From Nilaparvata lugens (Eukaryota > Arthropoda > Insecta > Hemiptera > Delphacidae): a stretch of DNA of 64,000 bases. Below, in pieces: positions 12,082-24,088 of the stretch. Location of the stretch: contig NC_052507.1 in NCBI RefSeq assembly GCF_014356525.2, positions 41,166,097 to 41,230,096 of the forward strand, in the 5' to 3' direction. The notes beneath the pieces were generated by a model. The model saw only the letters and a list, made by a program, of their open reading frames with translations. It searched no databases and was not told the origin of the DNA. Within the stretch, counting starts at the first letter, position 1, and each line of letters begins with the position of its first letter. Made by a program: the position numbers and the translations under genes.

Positions 12082-13191
12082 TTAGGCTACTCTTGAATTT
12101 TTTATGGAATTCATTTCTTTGATTTTATTTTTTAGACCGCATACAGTCTCTTTTAGCTCATCAATTTCTTGCAATAAGGAGTTAGTTTTGTCAAATTTGG
12201 ATCTTAATTCATTCCCCAAGTCTTCAATTTCTGTGTGGAGGAGTTTGTTATTCTCATTTAATATTTTTATTGTATTTCCTCGGAGATGTATTATATCCAA
12301 CCCATCGCAGTCAGGCTTACATTTCTTTGTTGACAGATTGTAGCATGATTCCGTTTGCGTGGCAATGCTTTGAAAATCATATTGTTTCTCAATAGTTGTA
12401 GTTGGCAAGTCTTCGATACTCGGTTCAGTCTGAGTTCCATAATCAATTACGTATTCATTGATCTCAGTCTGAATTCCGCGATCAACAAACGACACCTCAC
12501 CTGGATTTTTACTCTCTGTTTGAGATCCACAATCGACAACAGATTTATCTATAAAGCTCATTAATTTTATATCGTTGTCAATCGATCTTTGTATTGCCGC
12601 GTCCCATTCAGATCTTAACTTTTTAATTTCACTTTTTAGTGTACTATTCTCCCTCTCAAGCCTATTTATATTTGTGGAGCAGGAAAATTTGGAATTCTCA
12701 ACGCATTTAGGTGAGGAGCACCTTTCTGTATTTACAATATTTAAACCTGTGCTTCCTATTAGCGAAAAGGAGTGATTAGCGACACAGTCATTCTCAGAAC
12801 ACTGCTCGACATTAGGGGTGTAGTTGATTTCATTAGCTCCCACACTCACAATCTTCTTACTACTATAGTCAGTATCCAACTCAGAAGGAAATACTCTTTC
12901 TTCCTTATCAATAATCGGAGTCGAGCATGCGACAGAGTAATCTAACTCATTGTTACTTAGATCCACATTACAATCTGGAGCAGAATGATTATGAGAGATA
13001 GGAGGCTCAATAACTCTGGATACGGACCCATTTGTTTTGAGAGATGCTTTACATTTTTTATTAAGACACCGCCATCTAATATCACCCAATGCAGTTGGTG
13101 TTGATTTCCTAAAAGAGTACTTTTTATACACTAGTTTTGGGTTGCCCTGACTGGTGACACCAAGAGAAAAATTACTCATCTTACTTACCAA
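12082..13191 (-). CDS. LINE-A ORF1 FLYWCH-coiled-coil segment (copy 1)
   Basis: 369 residues, one residue-level difference from the copy at 35737-36846 (described there). FLYWCH-like finger at about residues 18-68, a long coiled coil at about 170-210 and 310-360, and several D-x-G-x-QTE repeats at about 220-290 (DCGSQTE, DRGIQTE, DYGTQTE). Confidence 0.85.
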   Translation of the reverse strand: MVSKMSNFSLGVTSQGNPKLVYKKYSFRKSTPTALGDIRWRCLNKKCKASLKTNGSVSRVIEPPISHNHSAPDCNVDLSNNELDYSVACSTPIIDKEERVFPSELDTDYSSKKIVSVGANEINYTPNVEQCSENDCVANHSFSLIGSTGLNIVNTERCSSPKCVENSKFSCSTNINRLERENSTLKSEIKKLRSEWDAAIQRSIDNDIKLMSFIDKSVVDCGSQTESKNPGEVSFVDRGIQTEINEYVIDYGTQTEPSIEDLPTTTIEKQYDFQSIATQTESCYNLSTKKCKPDCDGLDIIHLRGNTIKILNENNKLLHTEIEDLGNELRSKFDKTNSLLQEIDELKETVCGLKNKIKEMNSIKNSRVA

Positions 13192-15121
13192 ATCATAAGA
13201 AAAAAAATAGAACTAATAATTACCAGTCTACTAGAACTATTACCAGTCTAGAGTTATATACTGTGTTGAATGAATAATTAATGTGGAAGGCTATTATCAA
13301 TGGAGATAGTCTCAATTACACCTGTTATGATATTCAATTATATAATCTTAAGATAATGAAGTTGATGACAGCGAAACTCAAAAACTGTATAACTGTATGA
13401 TATAAAAAACTCAATAAACGGCAATCAATGAATAATAAACAAACCGATACTTATATTCACCAGATATAGTTAAGGTTCTAATTCAAAAGTGTTCAACCCT
13501 GAAAGAAAACAATAGAAATCAGTAATGATGATAATGATAGTCTCAGCCTTGTCAACAATTCGTAGATTCAATTTGTGAAGAAGAGTCGGGTTTTCTGAGA
13601 TAAGAAGATACCGGTACACATAGATCTATCAAAAGGCTCCACTCAACGCCGAGATAACAGCAAGGGTGAGAATTTCACAGAGGATGACTCCGTTGATGAT
13701 ACGCTGCTCAGATCAACAACAATACCATTGATCAATGCTGCCGATAAGTAGTGAGTAGTGACCACTAGTTGCTACAACAGCTAAGCAACCGTGCAACGGT
13801 TGAAGTTCTAGATGAAACGGGGAACCGCAGAGGATTGAGCACTCCTCTGTGTAGTCCCAATTCAGAAGTTGTTTCTTATTAGTGACAGTTCTATGAGAGA
13901 AATTTCAAATCTTTACGTTTAAAGCAGGGTGGTCAAAGTTTATTAAGCAAGATTAAATGCATCAAATACCGTCTTTCTCCATTGCTTTCAGGTAGGTTAG
14001 AAAACAATTTTGACCTCAAAAAGTTCAATTTCCAGGTTTTTACTCACGATTTGACACTAATCTTGAAGACAACCACTGTATGTATTCGAAAAACTATTTC
14101 TAAGTAATGGAAAACTATTGAAAATACTTGAAAAGAGATAAACTTGGAGACACAAATACAATCAACCAGTCAAGGCAGCCAGTGCTACCAACCATTCCGT
14201 TTATTGGTTTTTCAAAAGTAAAAGGGTAGGTTAGGGGGTTAGTTTATTTTGAAAACAATACTAACCACCATTTAATTTTTGTGATCAAAATAACATACAA
14301 AATCGATCCCAACCAAAAATTGATGACAGTTATAATGGCACTAGACCTAAAGTTACGCCTAAAATTGAAATGTGTTAGGCCTATAAATAAACTATTGACA
14401 ATGAACATAATCTGAATTTTTAGTGCAGTATAATATTGAATTAGCTAGCTGTTTCAATGCTATGGAATTCTTGTCCCCGTTCTTTATAAAAATTTGCTTC
14501 AATTTTAACACTAGGATATACATTTTGCAGGTGACAATAATAATAGAATATCGCATTATATTTAATCATTTCTATATGTAAACTTTGAAATAGTTATTTG
14601 TGCCAACTAGTGCGCAAAGTGCCACTTTGCTGCACCAAAAGAAACGTTTCACACACGAGCCGCAGGCGGAATGATGGTTTCTTGAGTGCAGCAAAGAAAC
14701 TTTGTGCGCAGATTGCACATTAAATTTTTCTACAGTTACCATAGGAATGCGAAAAGTCAGTAATGGACGATGAACATGTCCTATACCAAATAAAAGTTTG
14801 TTTGTGTAAATCTTTAGTATTTTAATGCTGATAATAAATATTGCAACCATCCCACAACAGAGTTGTTCCAAATTCAGTTTAAATGACAATAGAATGAATA
14901 TTATTAAGTTATATGAGATCAATTAATAATAGGCCTACTTCATCTACAAGGAGTCATCGGCAAGTGTAGAAAGGCCATATCACTTGTCTGGATATGTTTT
15001 TGAGCATCAATGAGCTGACATGTCAAGGCATACAGGATGCACTCTAATCAAGAGACTTTTTCATTAGGTTAAGTTTTATCAGTTCATCCCCATTTTCCCG
15101 TCATGTGTCGTTCTGAGGTTG
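13192..15121. other. Non-coding: LINE-A 5' region and flank (copy 1)
   Basis: No gene seen. The stretch to about 13900 probably holds the LINE-A 5' UTR. An imperfect inverted repeat lies at about 14608-14712 (TGCGCAAAGT...TTTGCTGCAC against GTGCAGCAAAG...CTTTGTGCGCA), suggesting a small foldback element. The last 500 bp differ from copy 2 by many 1-bp indels. Confidence 0.5.
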
Positions 15122-15221
15122 NNNNNNNNNNNNNNNNNNNNNNNNNNNNNNNNNNNNNNNNNNNNNNNNNNNNNNNNNNNNNNNNNNNNNNNNNNNNNNN
15201 NNNNNNNNNNNNNNNNNNNNN
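15122..15221. other. Assembly gap, 100 N
   Basis: Exactly 100 unknown bases, the usual placeholder for a gap of unknown size. Copy 1 of the 15 kb block ends on its left side. The right side begins inside the BEL/Pao RNase H, so the integrase end of that element is missing. Confidence 0.99.
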
Positions 15222-15972
15222 CCATGTAAATTCCAACATGATGTTCTGAATCACTGAAACTTGGACAGAAACGAAAACATCTGACCTATTTGGCAAAGAT
15301 TTAAGCCAGTCACAGACTATCTTAGAATCAGTCCACAAAAATACTTTCGAGAATGACAACTTGGAAGCGCTGATAGCTTTGATGACCTCTAGCAGCTAGA
15401 TGAGCTGCTTGTAATTCCAGATGAGGAATGGTGAGCAAGGGATTGATGGATGCTACCTTAGGTTTGGCTGTAAGCAGTCGAACTTGAATACCACTGAGAG
15501 ACAAACTGTGAATGTAAAGGCAGGCACCGTAAGCAGTAGCACTGGCATCAGAGAAGGCATGAAGTTCCAATGTGACATCAGTAGATTGCAGAAGGACACA
15601 ACGAGGAATCGTAATATTTGAAATGTTGGGCAATTCATGAAGAATAGTCAACCATTCAGCTAGAAGATCAGGAGGGAGCTTATGGTCTCGATCAATTTTA
15701 TGGAGCCAAAGTTTTTGAAACAAAACTTTTGGGAGTATGACAATAGGAGCAATTAAACCAAGTGGGTCAAAGATACTTGAAACACGAGACAACAATTCTC
15801 TCTTAGTGAAGGAAGTCTTATTGATGATATCAGAGACACTGGATGAAATAACAAGTTGATCAGCAGTGGAGTTCCAAATCAAACCAAGTGCTTTGACTAC
15901 ACTGTCATTTGAATCAGAAAGAGGTTTACAAGACGTTGTTTCAACAAGATTAGAGGGGATAGTATCCAACAA
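15222..15972 (-). pseudogene. BEL/Pao pol: RT thumb, Pao-type connector, RNase H start
   Basis: Minus-strand continuation of the BEL/Pao polyprotein. It holds the Pao-type segment (peptidase A17 family signature, TKRELLSRVSSIFDPLGLI) and then RNase H motifs: a first catalytic Asp in HAFSDASATAYGACLY and a later WTDSK. The frame shifts near 15360, and the gene is cut by the gap. Integrase and 3' LTR are not visible. The role would be RNA-template degradation in reverse transcription. Confidence 0.85.
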
Positions 15973-16942
15973 CTCAGTCGAGTTCGATAACCATTTTCAA
16001 AGTTTGAATTTTCCTTGATCAAGTGTAGAAAGTAATTGTTGAGCGAGTTCAATAGCTGCAGGAACAGATTCACATCCACAAATTGAATCATCAACATAGA
16101 ATGAATTATGAATTGCATCAAGGACAGGAGATTCAGGTTGACAATCCACATCAGCAAAGTGGTTGAGTGTGCATGTCGCAAGAAACGGAGTTGAGGACGT
16201 ACCATATGTAACCATATTCAAAAAATATACTTATATGGGTTGGCTTGGATCAGCTCTCCAAAAGATACGTTGGAAGTTTCTATCTTCAGGATGGACAAGA
16301 ATTTGATGATACATTTTCATTATTTCAGCTATAAATGCAATGCGATGTGTGCAGAAACAAAGCACAGTGTCAAACAACTCAGGTTGAACCGTATGTCCAA
16401 TACGCAAGACCTCATTGAGAGAAATACCTGTATTTGATTTTGCAGAAGCATCAGAGACAACACGAAGTTTAGTGGTGGTAGAGTCTGGTTTGAAGACTGG
16501 ATGATGTGGAATATGATAACATTTTGTAGAGTGATGAGATGGAGGTGCCAACGACATATGACCAAGATCAATATATTCATCCATGAAGGCAATGTACTGT
16601 CTTTTCAATTCAAGGTTAGACAATATTTTTTCCAATGAGTAAAATCTATTCAGTGCCTGATAGTATGACGAACCAAGAGTATAAAATGAATCTTTTCTGG
16701 GAAGAGTGGCAGAGGAACGTCCATCTTCAGTGTGCTGAACATTATCAATGAAATGTTTTTTGACTATAAGTTTTGTTCAGTGGGGGTGCTAGATTCAGAA
16801 TCTCAAGTTGTTTGGAGATGTCACCATTAGTGGCAAAGTTTGAAATGGGTTCAACAGTACCAACAAAATTGCAGGCAGGAATGGAACCCCAAACTACCCA
16901 ACCTAAGCATGTGTTTTGCAAGACACAATTATTAGACAACAA
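15973..16942 (-). pseudogene. BEL/Pao pol: protease end and reverse transcriptase
   Basis: The far upstream end (16745-16942) keeps a retroviral-type protease C-terminus (CLGWVVWGS). Then comes the RT: HHPVFKPDS and LRVVSDASAKS (16231-16635), and the catalytic box FYVDDSICG (15997-16221). At least three frame changes separate these parts. It is a recognisable but inactive Pao-type RT. Confidence 0.85.
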
Positions 16943-16976
16943 AATTGACCTGGAACAATAATTGATGCATAAATGG

Positions 16977-18053
16977 TCAACAATAATTGATGCATAAATG
17001 GTCTACACTCAACAAAATATCAACACCAGTAAGTTGACAGAAAGATGGATCAGCAAGTTTCAAATAAGATGGAATTTTAAATTTTTCAATATTAAGTCCT
17101 GGCGGTGGAAGGCTAGACGTGATTTTCTCAGTTATGATACATTTGATAGAACGAGACCAAGTGCGATCTGAAGAAAAAATATTCGAAGATGAAACATTCA
17201 TGAGAGTAGAATTGCTGCCAGAAACGGTATGCACAATACTACCAGAACAGGTTGACGGCAATTGCAAATGAAGCCCAAGATTGCATGAAACAGAACAACT
17301 GTCAGATCCACTATCCAACAAGGCACGACAAGGAACAGCTTGACCACCAATGGTTAAGACAGTAAGTAGAACTGTGGGCATGATACATGTACAAGGAGGA
17401 TTTTGAATACTACCTTGAGTGGCACAATTCGAATTACTGACAATCTGGTTACTAGGAGTTGGAGTCGGCGGTTGACATGACTGCTGGGCAGGCGCAAGTT
17501 GAGCGCTGGATGCAACTGACCTGTTGAAACTTGTAGATTCAGAACGCAAAGACTGTGACTTAATCGACGGCGAAGGAGAATCGTCGACAGCATTGTAATA
17601 CATTGACCTAGAAGGTGCATTGGATGTCAACAACATAGGCGCAAATTGTGCCCTGGACGAGACTTGGCTAACAGGAGCGCTGAATTCATGATGCGCTGGA
17701 TGTGGCAAAGTCTGCTGACTGTGATGTGAGGTCCCAGTACAGTTGACTGGTGGCTGAGTATAATAAAGATCGTTGTACTCACAGTATTGTTTCCTTTGAC
17801 TAGGCGGTGACAGAGTGGTAAGTCTGTTATGCGCATAGTTGGCGGTGTAGGCGCAGTTAGCAGCTCGATTTGGCAATTGGGCTCCATGGAGCATCAAATG
17901 ATGAGCTTTCTGACAAGTATGGCAGCTACGAGTACAACGATGTGAAGTAAGCAGTAAAAAAAGTCGCTTCTGACAAGACAGCTTGAATGCATTCTGAAGT
18001 TGGAATATTCTTAAGTATGTTGCAATTGAAAACATTGTGTGGTATTCTGACAA
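16977..18053 (-). pseudogene. BEL/Pao gag zinc knuckle and aspartic protease
   Basis: An open 358-residue frame. A CCHC-like knuckle is seen near the N-terminus (CTRSCHTCQKAHHLMLHG), followed by a long Pro/Ser/Gln-rich linker and a DUF1758-type aspartic protease with ALLDSGSDSCSV (catalytic Asp in DSGS). Alternative frames on both sides (17926-18247) hold the rest of the knuckle region, so a frameshift lies near 18040. The protease would process the Gag-Pol polyprotein. Confidence 0.85.
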
Positions 18054-18688
18054 AATAAACAGCTGGTAGACCTATTGAACATGGTGGGTTGGTTCGAATT
18101 GGAATTGAAATTAGCATTTCCAAATTTAGATTGCATGGGGGGCTTAATAGCAGAAGGTTGATTAGTTACATTGTTGCGCAAATTGATTTGAGATGCATTG
18201 TTATTAGTGAATGAAACAGCATGAGAAACCTTATGTTGCGAATTCAAGAAAATCCCAAAGATGAGAAATATTCAATTGTTTTCTATTAGAAACAAAACGC
18301 TCCCAATCCCTAATGGTGGAGGTGTCAAAATGTGAGACAGTAACTGACATGGAAATTATATCTTTGACGGGAATGTCAAGTGACAAGTTTTCAAGGGCAG
18401 AAATGTTAGTTTTTTGATTATCTATGAAAATATGCCAGGATTGTGCTGAGCAGCTATCCAATTTGGGCGGGTTCAAAATAGCAGAGATGTGGGTTTCAGG
18501 GATAAGCAACGAATTATCATACCATTGTGTAAGTAAATCCCAAGCTACAGAAAAATTCCCAGAAGGAGAGTTTGCAATTCGATTGAGAGCTTCACCTGAC
18601 AGGACTTGACGGAGGTAATGGTACCTGAGGGTATTGTCTAATTCAAATTCAATTTTATTAAGCCAAAACACTTTACAACTGGCCATGT
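18011..18688 (-). pseudogene. BEL/Pao gag C-terminal half
   Basis: Continues the DUF1759 gag domain (HYLRQVLSGEALNRIA, WDLLTQWYDN) interrupted by LINE-B. Reading across the two flanks, one 8-bp CAACAGGT copy removed, keeps the gag frame apart from one TGA. A frameshift near 18240 separates it from the Asn/Ser-rich tail before the zinc knuckle. Confidence 0.85.
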
Positions 18689-18696
18689 CAACAGGT
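18689..18696. repeat. Target-site duplication of LINE-B (3' flank)
   Basis: CAACAGGT, repeated at 25201-25208, brackets LINE-B. Both copies sit in the BEL/Pao gag coding sequence. Confidence 0.75.
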
Positions 18697-18781
18697 ATTG
18701 AAAAATACATGAAATAAATAAATAAATAGAATAAAAGAAGCTTACAAAAATATTGCACGTCACATAAATTTTAACATTCTT

Positions 18782-20650
18782 CTACACTTTACATACAAAA
18801 AATAACTGTAATTTTACAGTTGAACAAATTATAATACCCTTTAAAAACTCTTCAACACTATAATATGCCTTGTCAACCAGAAATGCATACAAATCTCTCT
18901 TAAAATTGGACCTACTTGACTTTGACAAATTTTTAGGCAGCTTGCTGAAAAGTTGCAAGCCATAAACAATCGGACTCTTATCTGAAAATTTCAACCTATG
19001 ATATTCAATGAATGGATTTCTACTACCACGTGTAAAATATTTATGAACATCTGAATTCTTTCTTAAGGTACCAATTCTATCTGCAGTGAAAAGTGGGAAG
19101 CGATAGATATATATGGATGGTAGAGTGAGCAGCCTTAGATCTCTAAAAGTGCTTCTGCATGGATAATTATTTTCTAAATTTGCTGAAAATCTTACTGCAC
19201 GCTTTTGCAGAACAAATAATCTCTGAATGTTTTTTATACTTTTTGCACCCCAGAGCTCAACACAACACACCAGATGAGTATTAATAAGCGAGAAGTAAAC
19301 ACTTTTAGCTATACTACTGTTTACAAGTCTTGAAATATATATCATAATACAAAAATGCCTTTGCTCATTTTATTAGCCACCTTATCAACATGCTCGTTCC
19401 AAGATAATTTGTCATCCACTGTCAAACCAAGCAAATTGACCACACACACGCTCTCAATCATGCTATCGCTATCATTTATTGTGATTGCTGGTTCAAAATG
19501 ATATTTCCTTTTTAAGTTGAATTGAATAGCCTGGCTCTTATCAGAGTTAACAGATAGTGAGCAGTCATTGAAATACTGTACAACCTCATTAGTGGATATG
19601 TTAGCAACTAACTCCAGCTCTTGAATACTGTTGTTGTAGAATAACAAGGTTGTGTCGTCTGCATACAATGTTATATCAAAATTTTTTGCAACTGAAAGCT
19701 GCAAATCGTTAATATATAAAACGAAGTGAAGAGGACCCAGAATGGAACCCAGAGGTACACCCCTAGTCATGTTTAATCTTCTTGAATTCCCAAGTCGGCC
19801 ATCAGTGCAAACACTCACATACTGCAATCTATTTCTCATGTAAGAATCAATTAATTTCCCCATGAGACCTCTGATTCCAAGCAGATGCAGTTTTTCCAAG
19901 AGAATCTTTTTATCTACACTATCAAAAGCTTTAGGAAGGTCTAACAGCACTCCCATAGTGTAATTTCCTTTGTCAACCTCCTGAATAACTCTTTCAATAA
20001 AAGTTACTGCGGCTGTGATTGTTGACTTATTTTTTATGAACCCATTTTGACATTCACTCAATAATTTGAATTTCTGCAGATAGTTTATGATCCTGTTATA
20101 TATAATCTTTTCAAAAATCTTTGATAAGACTGGCAAAACAGATATAGGCCTGTAGTTAATCATATTTTCTTGATAACCTTTCTTAAATATAGGTATTACC
20201 TTGGCGATTTTCAAAGAATCAGGGAAGACTCCTGCTTGAAAAGCGCTATTCACAATGAAAACGAGAGGCTCAGCGATTACATCACAACATTTTTTAAGGA
20301 CTTTAACAGAAATGCTGCCATACCCAACACTATTTTTTTGCTTCAAGCTTTTTATCACTTGCATAACTTCTGTTACATTTGTTGGACTTAGAAAGAAGCT
20401 TGCTAATCTATTTTTCACAGTTGGTGATTGTGTATTATTTTGTATAGGCCTACCTCTAGACTTTGGAACGGGAGCAATGGAAATGAAATATCTATTGAGA
20501 ACATCTGCAATATCCTTCGGCTCAGACACTTTCCTATTATTCACTTCCAGAACTATGTCCTATCAATGTATTTTTCCTCCTCTCAATTTATTTATTATGC
20601 TCCAACTAGTTTTAGACTTATTATTTGAACTTGAAATAATGTTAGCATAG
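18782..20650 (-). pseudogene. LINE-B ORF2 reverse transcriptase
   Basis: Main segment 19342-20544 (400 residues). RT motifs in order: VIPIFKKG, NYRPISVLP, NGFIKNKST, LLDLPKAFDSVD (catalytic Asp; usual Ser/Thr replaced by Pro), GVPLGSILGPL (usual Gln replaced by Leu), LYADDTTL (catalytic YADD). The C-terminal domain follows at 18782-19345 in another frame (ELWGAKS). Upstream of 20544 a stop separates the linker. It would copy the LINE RNA at a nicked target; the substitutions and frameshifts make activity unlikely. Confidence 0.9.
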
Positions 20651-21156
20651 TGCTGTTTCTTCGCCTCAATGACCTTATTGACATATTGCCGCTTAAGACG
20701 CTTCAATAAATCCTCATCTACAACCAACCCCTCCTTGATCCTGAATCTTGACAAGTCTATAAGCGCCCTTAGCTGCTGAATCTCAGGATTTATCGATTCA
20801 AGTTTCATTCTAAAATATCCTATTTTCATTTCTCTTACTGCGTTTTCTCTTTTTTTATTGGTGGACACTGAACACCAATATGATGCAATAGGCAGCTGTG
20901 AAAGGAATATTGGTGGACACTGAGCACCAATATGATGCAATAGGCAGCTGTGAAAGGAATCAAATTGTTGGTTCACATCAGACTTTTCATATAGAGAGGA
21001 CCACGTTTCTCTACTAAGAGCTGCTTTCAAATTGTTCAAATTTGAATTGGAGAAATTATAAGGAAATGCTGGACCAGCCTGATCATCCTTCTTATCAGCT
21101 CTCCCCGGATCAAGATCAACAGTGGTGGAGAACACTTGAGCTAAATGATCTGACAA
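20563..21156 (-). pseudogene. LINE-B ORF2 endonuclease-RT linker
   Basis: A 197-residue frame between endonuclease and RT, rich in basic residues toward its end (LLKRLKRQYVNKVIEAKKQHYANI), as in linkers of APE LINEs. It contains a 17-residue tandem duplication (see 20860-20960). It is in a different frame from the endonuclease segment. Confidence 0.75.
20860..20960. repeat. 51-bp tandem duplication inside LINE-B ORF2
   Basis: Two adjacent copies of about 51 bp (TGGTGGACACTGAACACCAA...GTGAAAGGAAT) differing by one base. They add 17 residues in frame to the endonuclease-RT linker (SQLPIASYWCSVSTN repeated). Confidence 0.85.
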
Positions 21157-21214
21157 AAAGTATGCAGAACCGCTGCCTTACAATTATCCTAAAAAATGTT
21201 GGTCATTACATTAT

Positions 21215-21830
21215 CTATCGCTGTTCTGGAGTCAGGTCTAGTTCTTGTTGGCTCTGATATTGTATAACGTACGGTAAAACAAACTGAACCAAGACGATAA
21301 CCAAATTTCTGTAAACTGGGGTATTTTTTAAGACATCAATATTATAATCGCCAGCTAAAATAATGTTATTTTTCAACCTCTCTGTTATCCGTTCAATTAA
21401 GCATGAGAATCTGTCGAAAAACAAGTCAATATCTCCATTAGGTGGTCGATATACCACACAGATTACAAAGTCTACATCTTTCCCAAATTCTAACCTAATG
21501 GGCCTACCGCATATCTCAATGTCGCCCATTGAACATATGCTACTATTATCCAGAATCCTCAAACTGCTACCCAAAAAATCCAACAAAACATCACTAACAA
21601 ATATAGCAACCCCCCCTTTTTCTCATACCGGACCTACAATAGCTACATGACAGAGACATATTATTCAATTTTATACAATTTATTTCGTCCTCCTTTAGAT
21701 CATGCTCTGTAATAATTAAGACGTCAGGCCTTTCATCTTCAATTAAAATCTCTTGCAGATTTATCTTGTGAAATAGACCATCTATGTTCTAATGAATTAC
21801 TTTAAAATTATTAGCCACCTGCGTATGTCT
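21215..21830 (-). pseudogene. LINE-B ORF2 AP-type endonuclease
   Basis: Best segment 21215-21586, with VICVVYRPP and IILAGDYNID, the conserved mid-domain motifs of APE endonucleases (catalytic Asp and Asn in GDYNID). The N-terminal part is readable back to about 21830 but has a stop in the first conserved Asn motif (position near 21790) and a frameshift near 21640. The C-terminal SDH motif is degraded. Confidence 0.8.
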
Positions 21831-22196
21831 ATTTGTCTTGAATTCACAGTTATCTACAATGTTATTTATACATGATTGATAGAGGAAGAAGAAGAAGGAG
21901 TAGTAGCCATCACATTAGCCTTGTCATAAACTATTCGTTTAAATCCGGGCTACATGAAGATGATGCATCATTATGTTCAAATACCACATTTTTCCCATTA
22001 TCATGTATTTGAATAACATATAAATCATCCGATACTTCGATGCTTGAATCATTCATCATCACCGAAATAACTGAAAACATTGTCCTATTGGGAGTTGTAT
22101 TACAAGGTACAGGAGACTGCGATGAAAAGGGAGCAAGAGAAGAGGATTCATAGAGGGAGGCTACTCCCATAAGAGACATCTCTGCAGGAACAGGAG

Positions 22197-24088
22197 TCAG
22201 ACAACAGAGAGTCGGAGAACTGGATGGATTGTTGTGATGGGGCAAGACCGTATGTTGGGAGATTCAAGCAATCGGTTGATTATTTTATTTATAGCAGCCT
22301 TACCTCCAGTAGTCACCGTTCGATCAGCACCACTCATCACAGTCTGCTTTACGAATCTTCCCAAGTGTTTTGAGAGTAATTGTTTACCGTGCCTATTTAG
22401 AAGAAGACCGTTTTTTGTGAGGCTGGATCTCTGGAGGAAGTCATTGATGTCCAGGAAGGAAAGCTGCAGCACACCAACATAGCCGTGCACCACTCTTGAT
22501 ATGTAGGAGTTTGAGTAGATTATGTTTTTGTTTAGGCTGGTGTCATCATAGCGGCAAGGGACGCTGCAAATCAAAATATTGGACTCCAACTTAAAATCTA
22601 GAAGACTACTTATTCCTTGGCAAATTGTAAGTTGATGGGGTTCATCTTTATGAAAATCATTTGTTCCTGCCAGTATTGCGATGACATCATCCTCAGTGAA
22701 ATCCTTGACAAACTGTAGCCCATCCAGGATGACGTGTTTTAATTTAGCTCCTGCCTTGGTATAAACGAAAATATCAAAGTCCTCATGCAGTTAATCAAGA
22801 TATTTACTCAATTGTTTACCCTGACTATCAGCTAATATTGTCATCCTCTTTTTCTTTTTATTGTAGGTTGAATCACTATATTTCAAGTAATGGGTCTTTT
22901 GAACCCTGTTTTCAGCAGCAGGTCTATGAACTTTAGCTTCCACCTGTTGTTTATGAGAAATAGGCCTATTCTTTGTCGCAGATAACGAAAACTCAGAGAA
23001 CGAATCAAATCTGTTTTGTACCATTATAGCAGCTCCTGTTTCATTAAGATTGGTTCCAGCCTTTATCGAATGTCTTGGCTTAATAAAATCATCATACTGA
23101 GAGCCTACTTTTTCGATGACAATACTTTCATTCGTAGGTACATTATCGTTTTCAGTTTGAATTATTCTAATTATTTCATTTTTATTCATCAATTCTTCTT
23201 TCATTTGATCAATATCTTGCAACAGTGAGTTAATCTTATCAAAGCTCGTTCTCAATTCACTACTCAAGTCTTCTATTTCTCTATGGAGAAGGTTATTATT
23301 TTCATTTAGAAGTTTAATTGTATTCTCTCGGAGAATAATAATATCCAGCCCATCACAGTCAGTCAGATCTTCAATTTGAGTTTCACAGTCAACAACAGAT
23401 TTATCAGTTAGGCTCATCAATTTCAACTCATTCTCAATTGATCTGTGTATTGCCGCGTCCCATTCAGTTCGCAACTTATCAAGTTGGCGTCTAAGTGCGA
23501 CATTATCACGCTCCGCCGCTGAGTGACCTCCACAACCCTCTTGCCTATTATCGATTATCGGAGAAACACACCCATTTGTATTATTCAAGGAGCAAGAGTG
23601 ACCAGAGTTTTCAATGTATACAAATTCCTTTGGTGAAGAGCATTGAGTACTGTTAATATTTAGACTAATGCTCTTTATGAAGGATGAGGAGAAATTACCG
23701 GAAACTCTCACAGAGCCCTGCTCAACCCTGGGGGTGCAATTACCGTACTACTAGAAGCTCCCTTACTCATGATCCTCTTACTTATAGAGTCCGCATCGAA
23801 GTCAGAAGGCAAAAATCTTTCTTCTTTGTCAATATTTGGTGTGGAGTATGCGACAGAGTTATCTAACTCATTGTTACTAATATCCGGAGTTGAATGATTA
23901 TGTAAGAGAGTAAGCTCAGTTATTCTAGATACATACTTATCTGTTTTGAGAGATGCACTACATGTTTTATCAAGACAACGCCATCTAATATAACCCAATG
24001 CAGTATCTGCTGATTTTCTAAAAGAGTACCCTCTGAACACCAGTTTTGGATTTCCGCGACTAGTAACACCAAGAGAAAACTTATTCAT
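22197..24088 (-). pseudogene. LINE-B ORF1: FLYWCH + coiled coil + SGNH esterase
   Basis: Three readable segments on the minus strand. 23708-24088: N-terminal FLYWCH-like finger (WRC...C...HNH). 22791-23711: coiled coil (DNVALRRQLDKLRTEWDAAI and a second helix), a basic stretch, then the first SGNH block (ILADSQGKQL). A stop at 22791 is followed in the same frame by AGTND (block with the Asn and Asp) and, at 22197-22589, the C-terminal block (NRHGKQLLSK). A frameshift near 23710 joins the first two. The same domain order as LINE-A ORF1 shows it is a real architecture. Likely role: RNA binding and an esterase activity of unknown substrate. Confidence 0.85.

Larger units (their letters stand above)
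1..15121 (+). repeat. Copy 1 of a ~15 kb direct duplication
   Basis: Nearly base-for-base the same as 23206-38787. The offset drifts from 23205 to about 23660 because of small indels and one 442-bp deletion near 9164. Differences are mostly single-base gains or losses and become dense in the last 500 bp before the N gap. That pattern suits an unpolished contig end better than an old duplication. The true left edge lies outside the window. Confidence 0.95.

Noticed and set aside
14572..14922. Minus-strand ORF of 116 aa with a hydrophobic start
   Set aside because: Not kept in copy 2 because of indels, and spans a small foldback; spurious.
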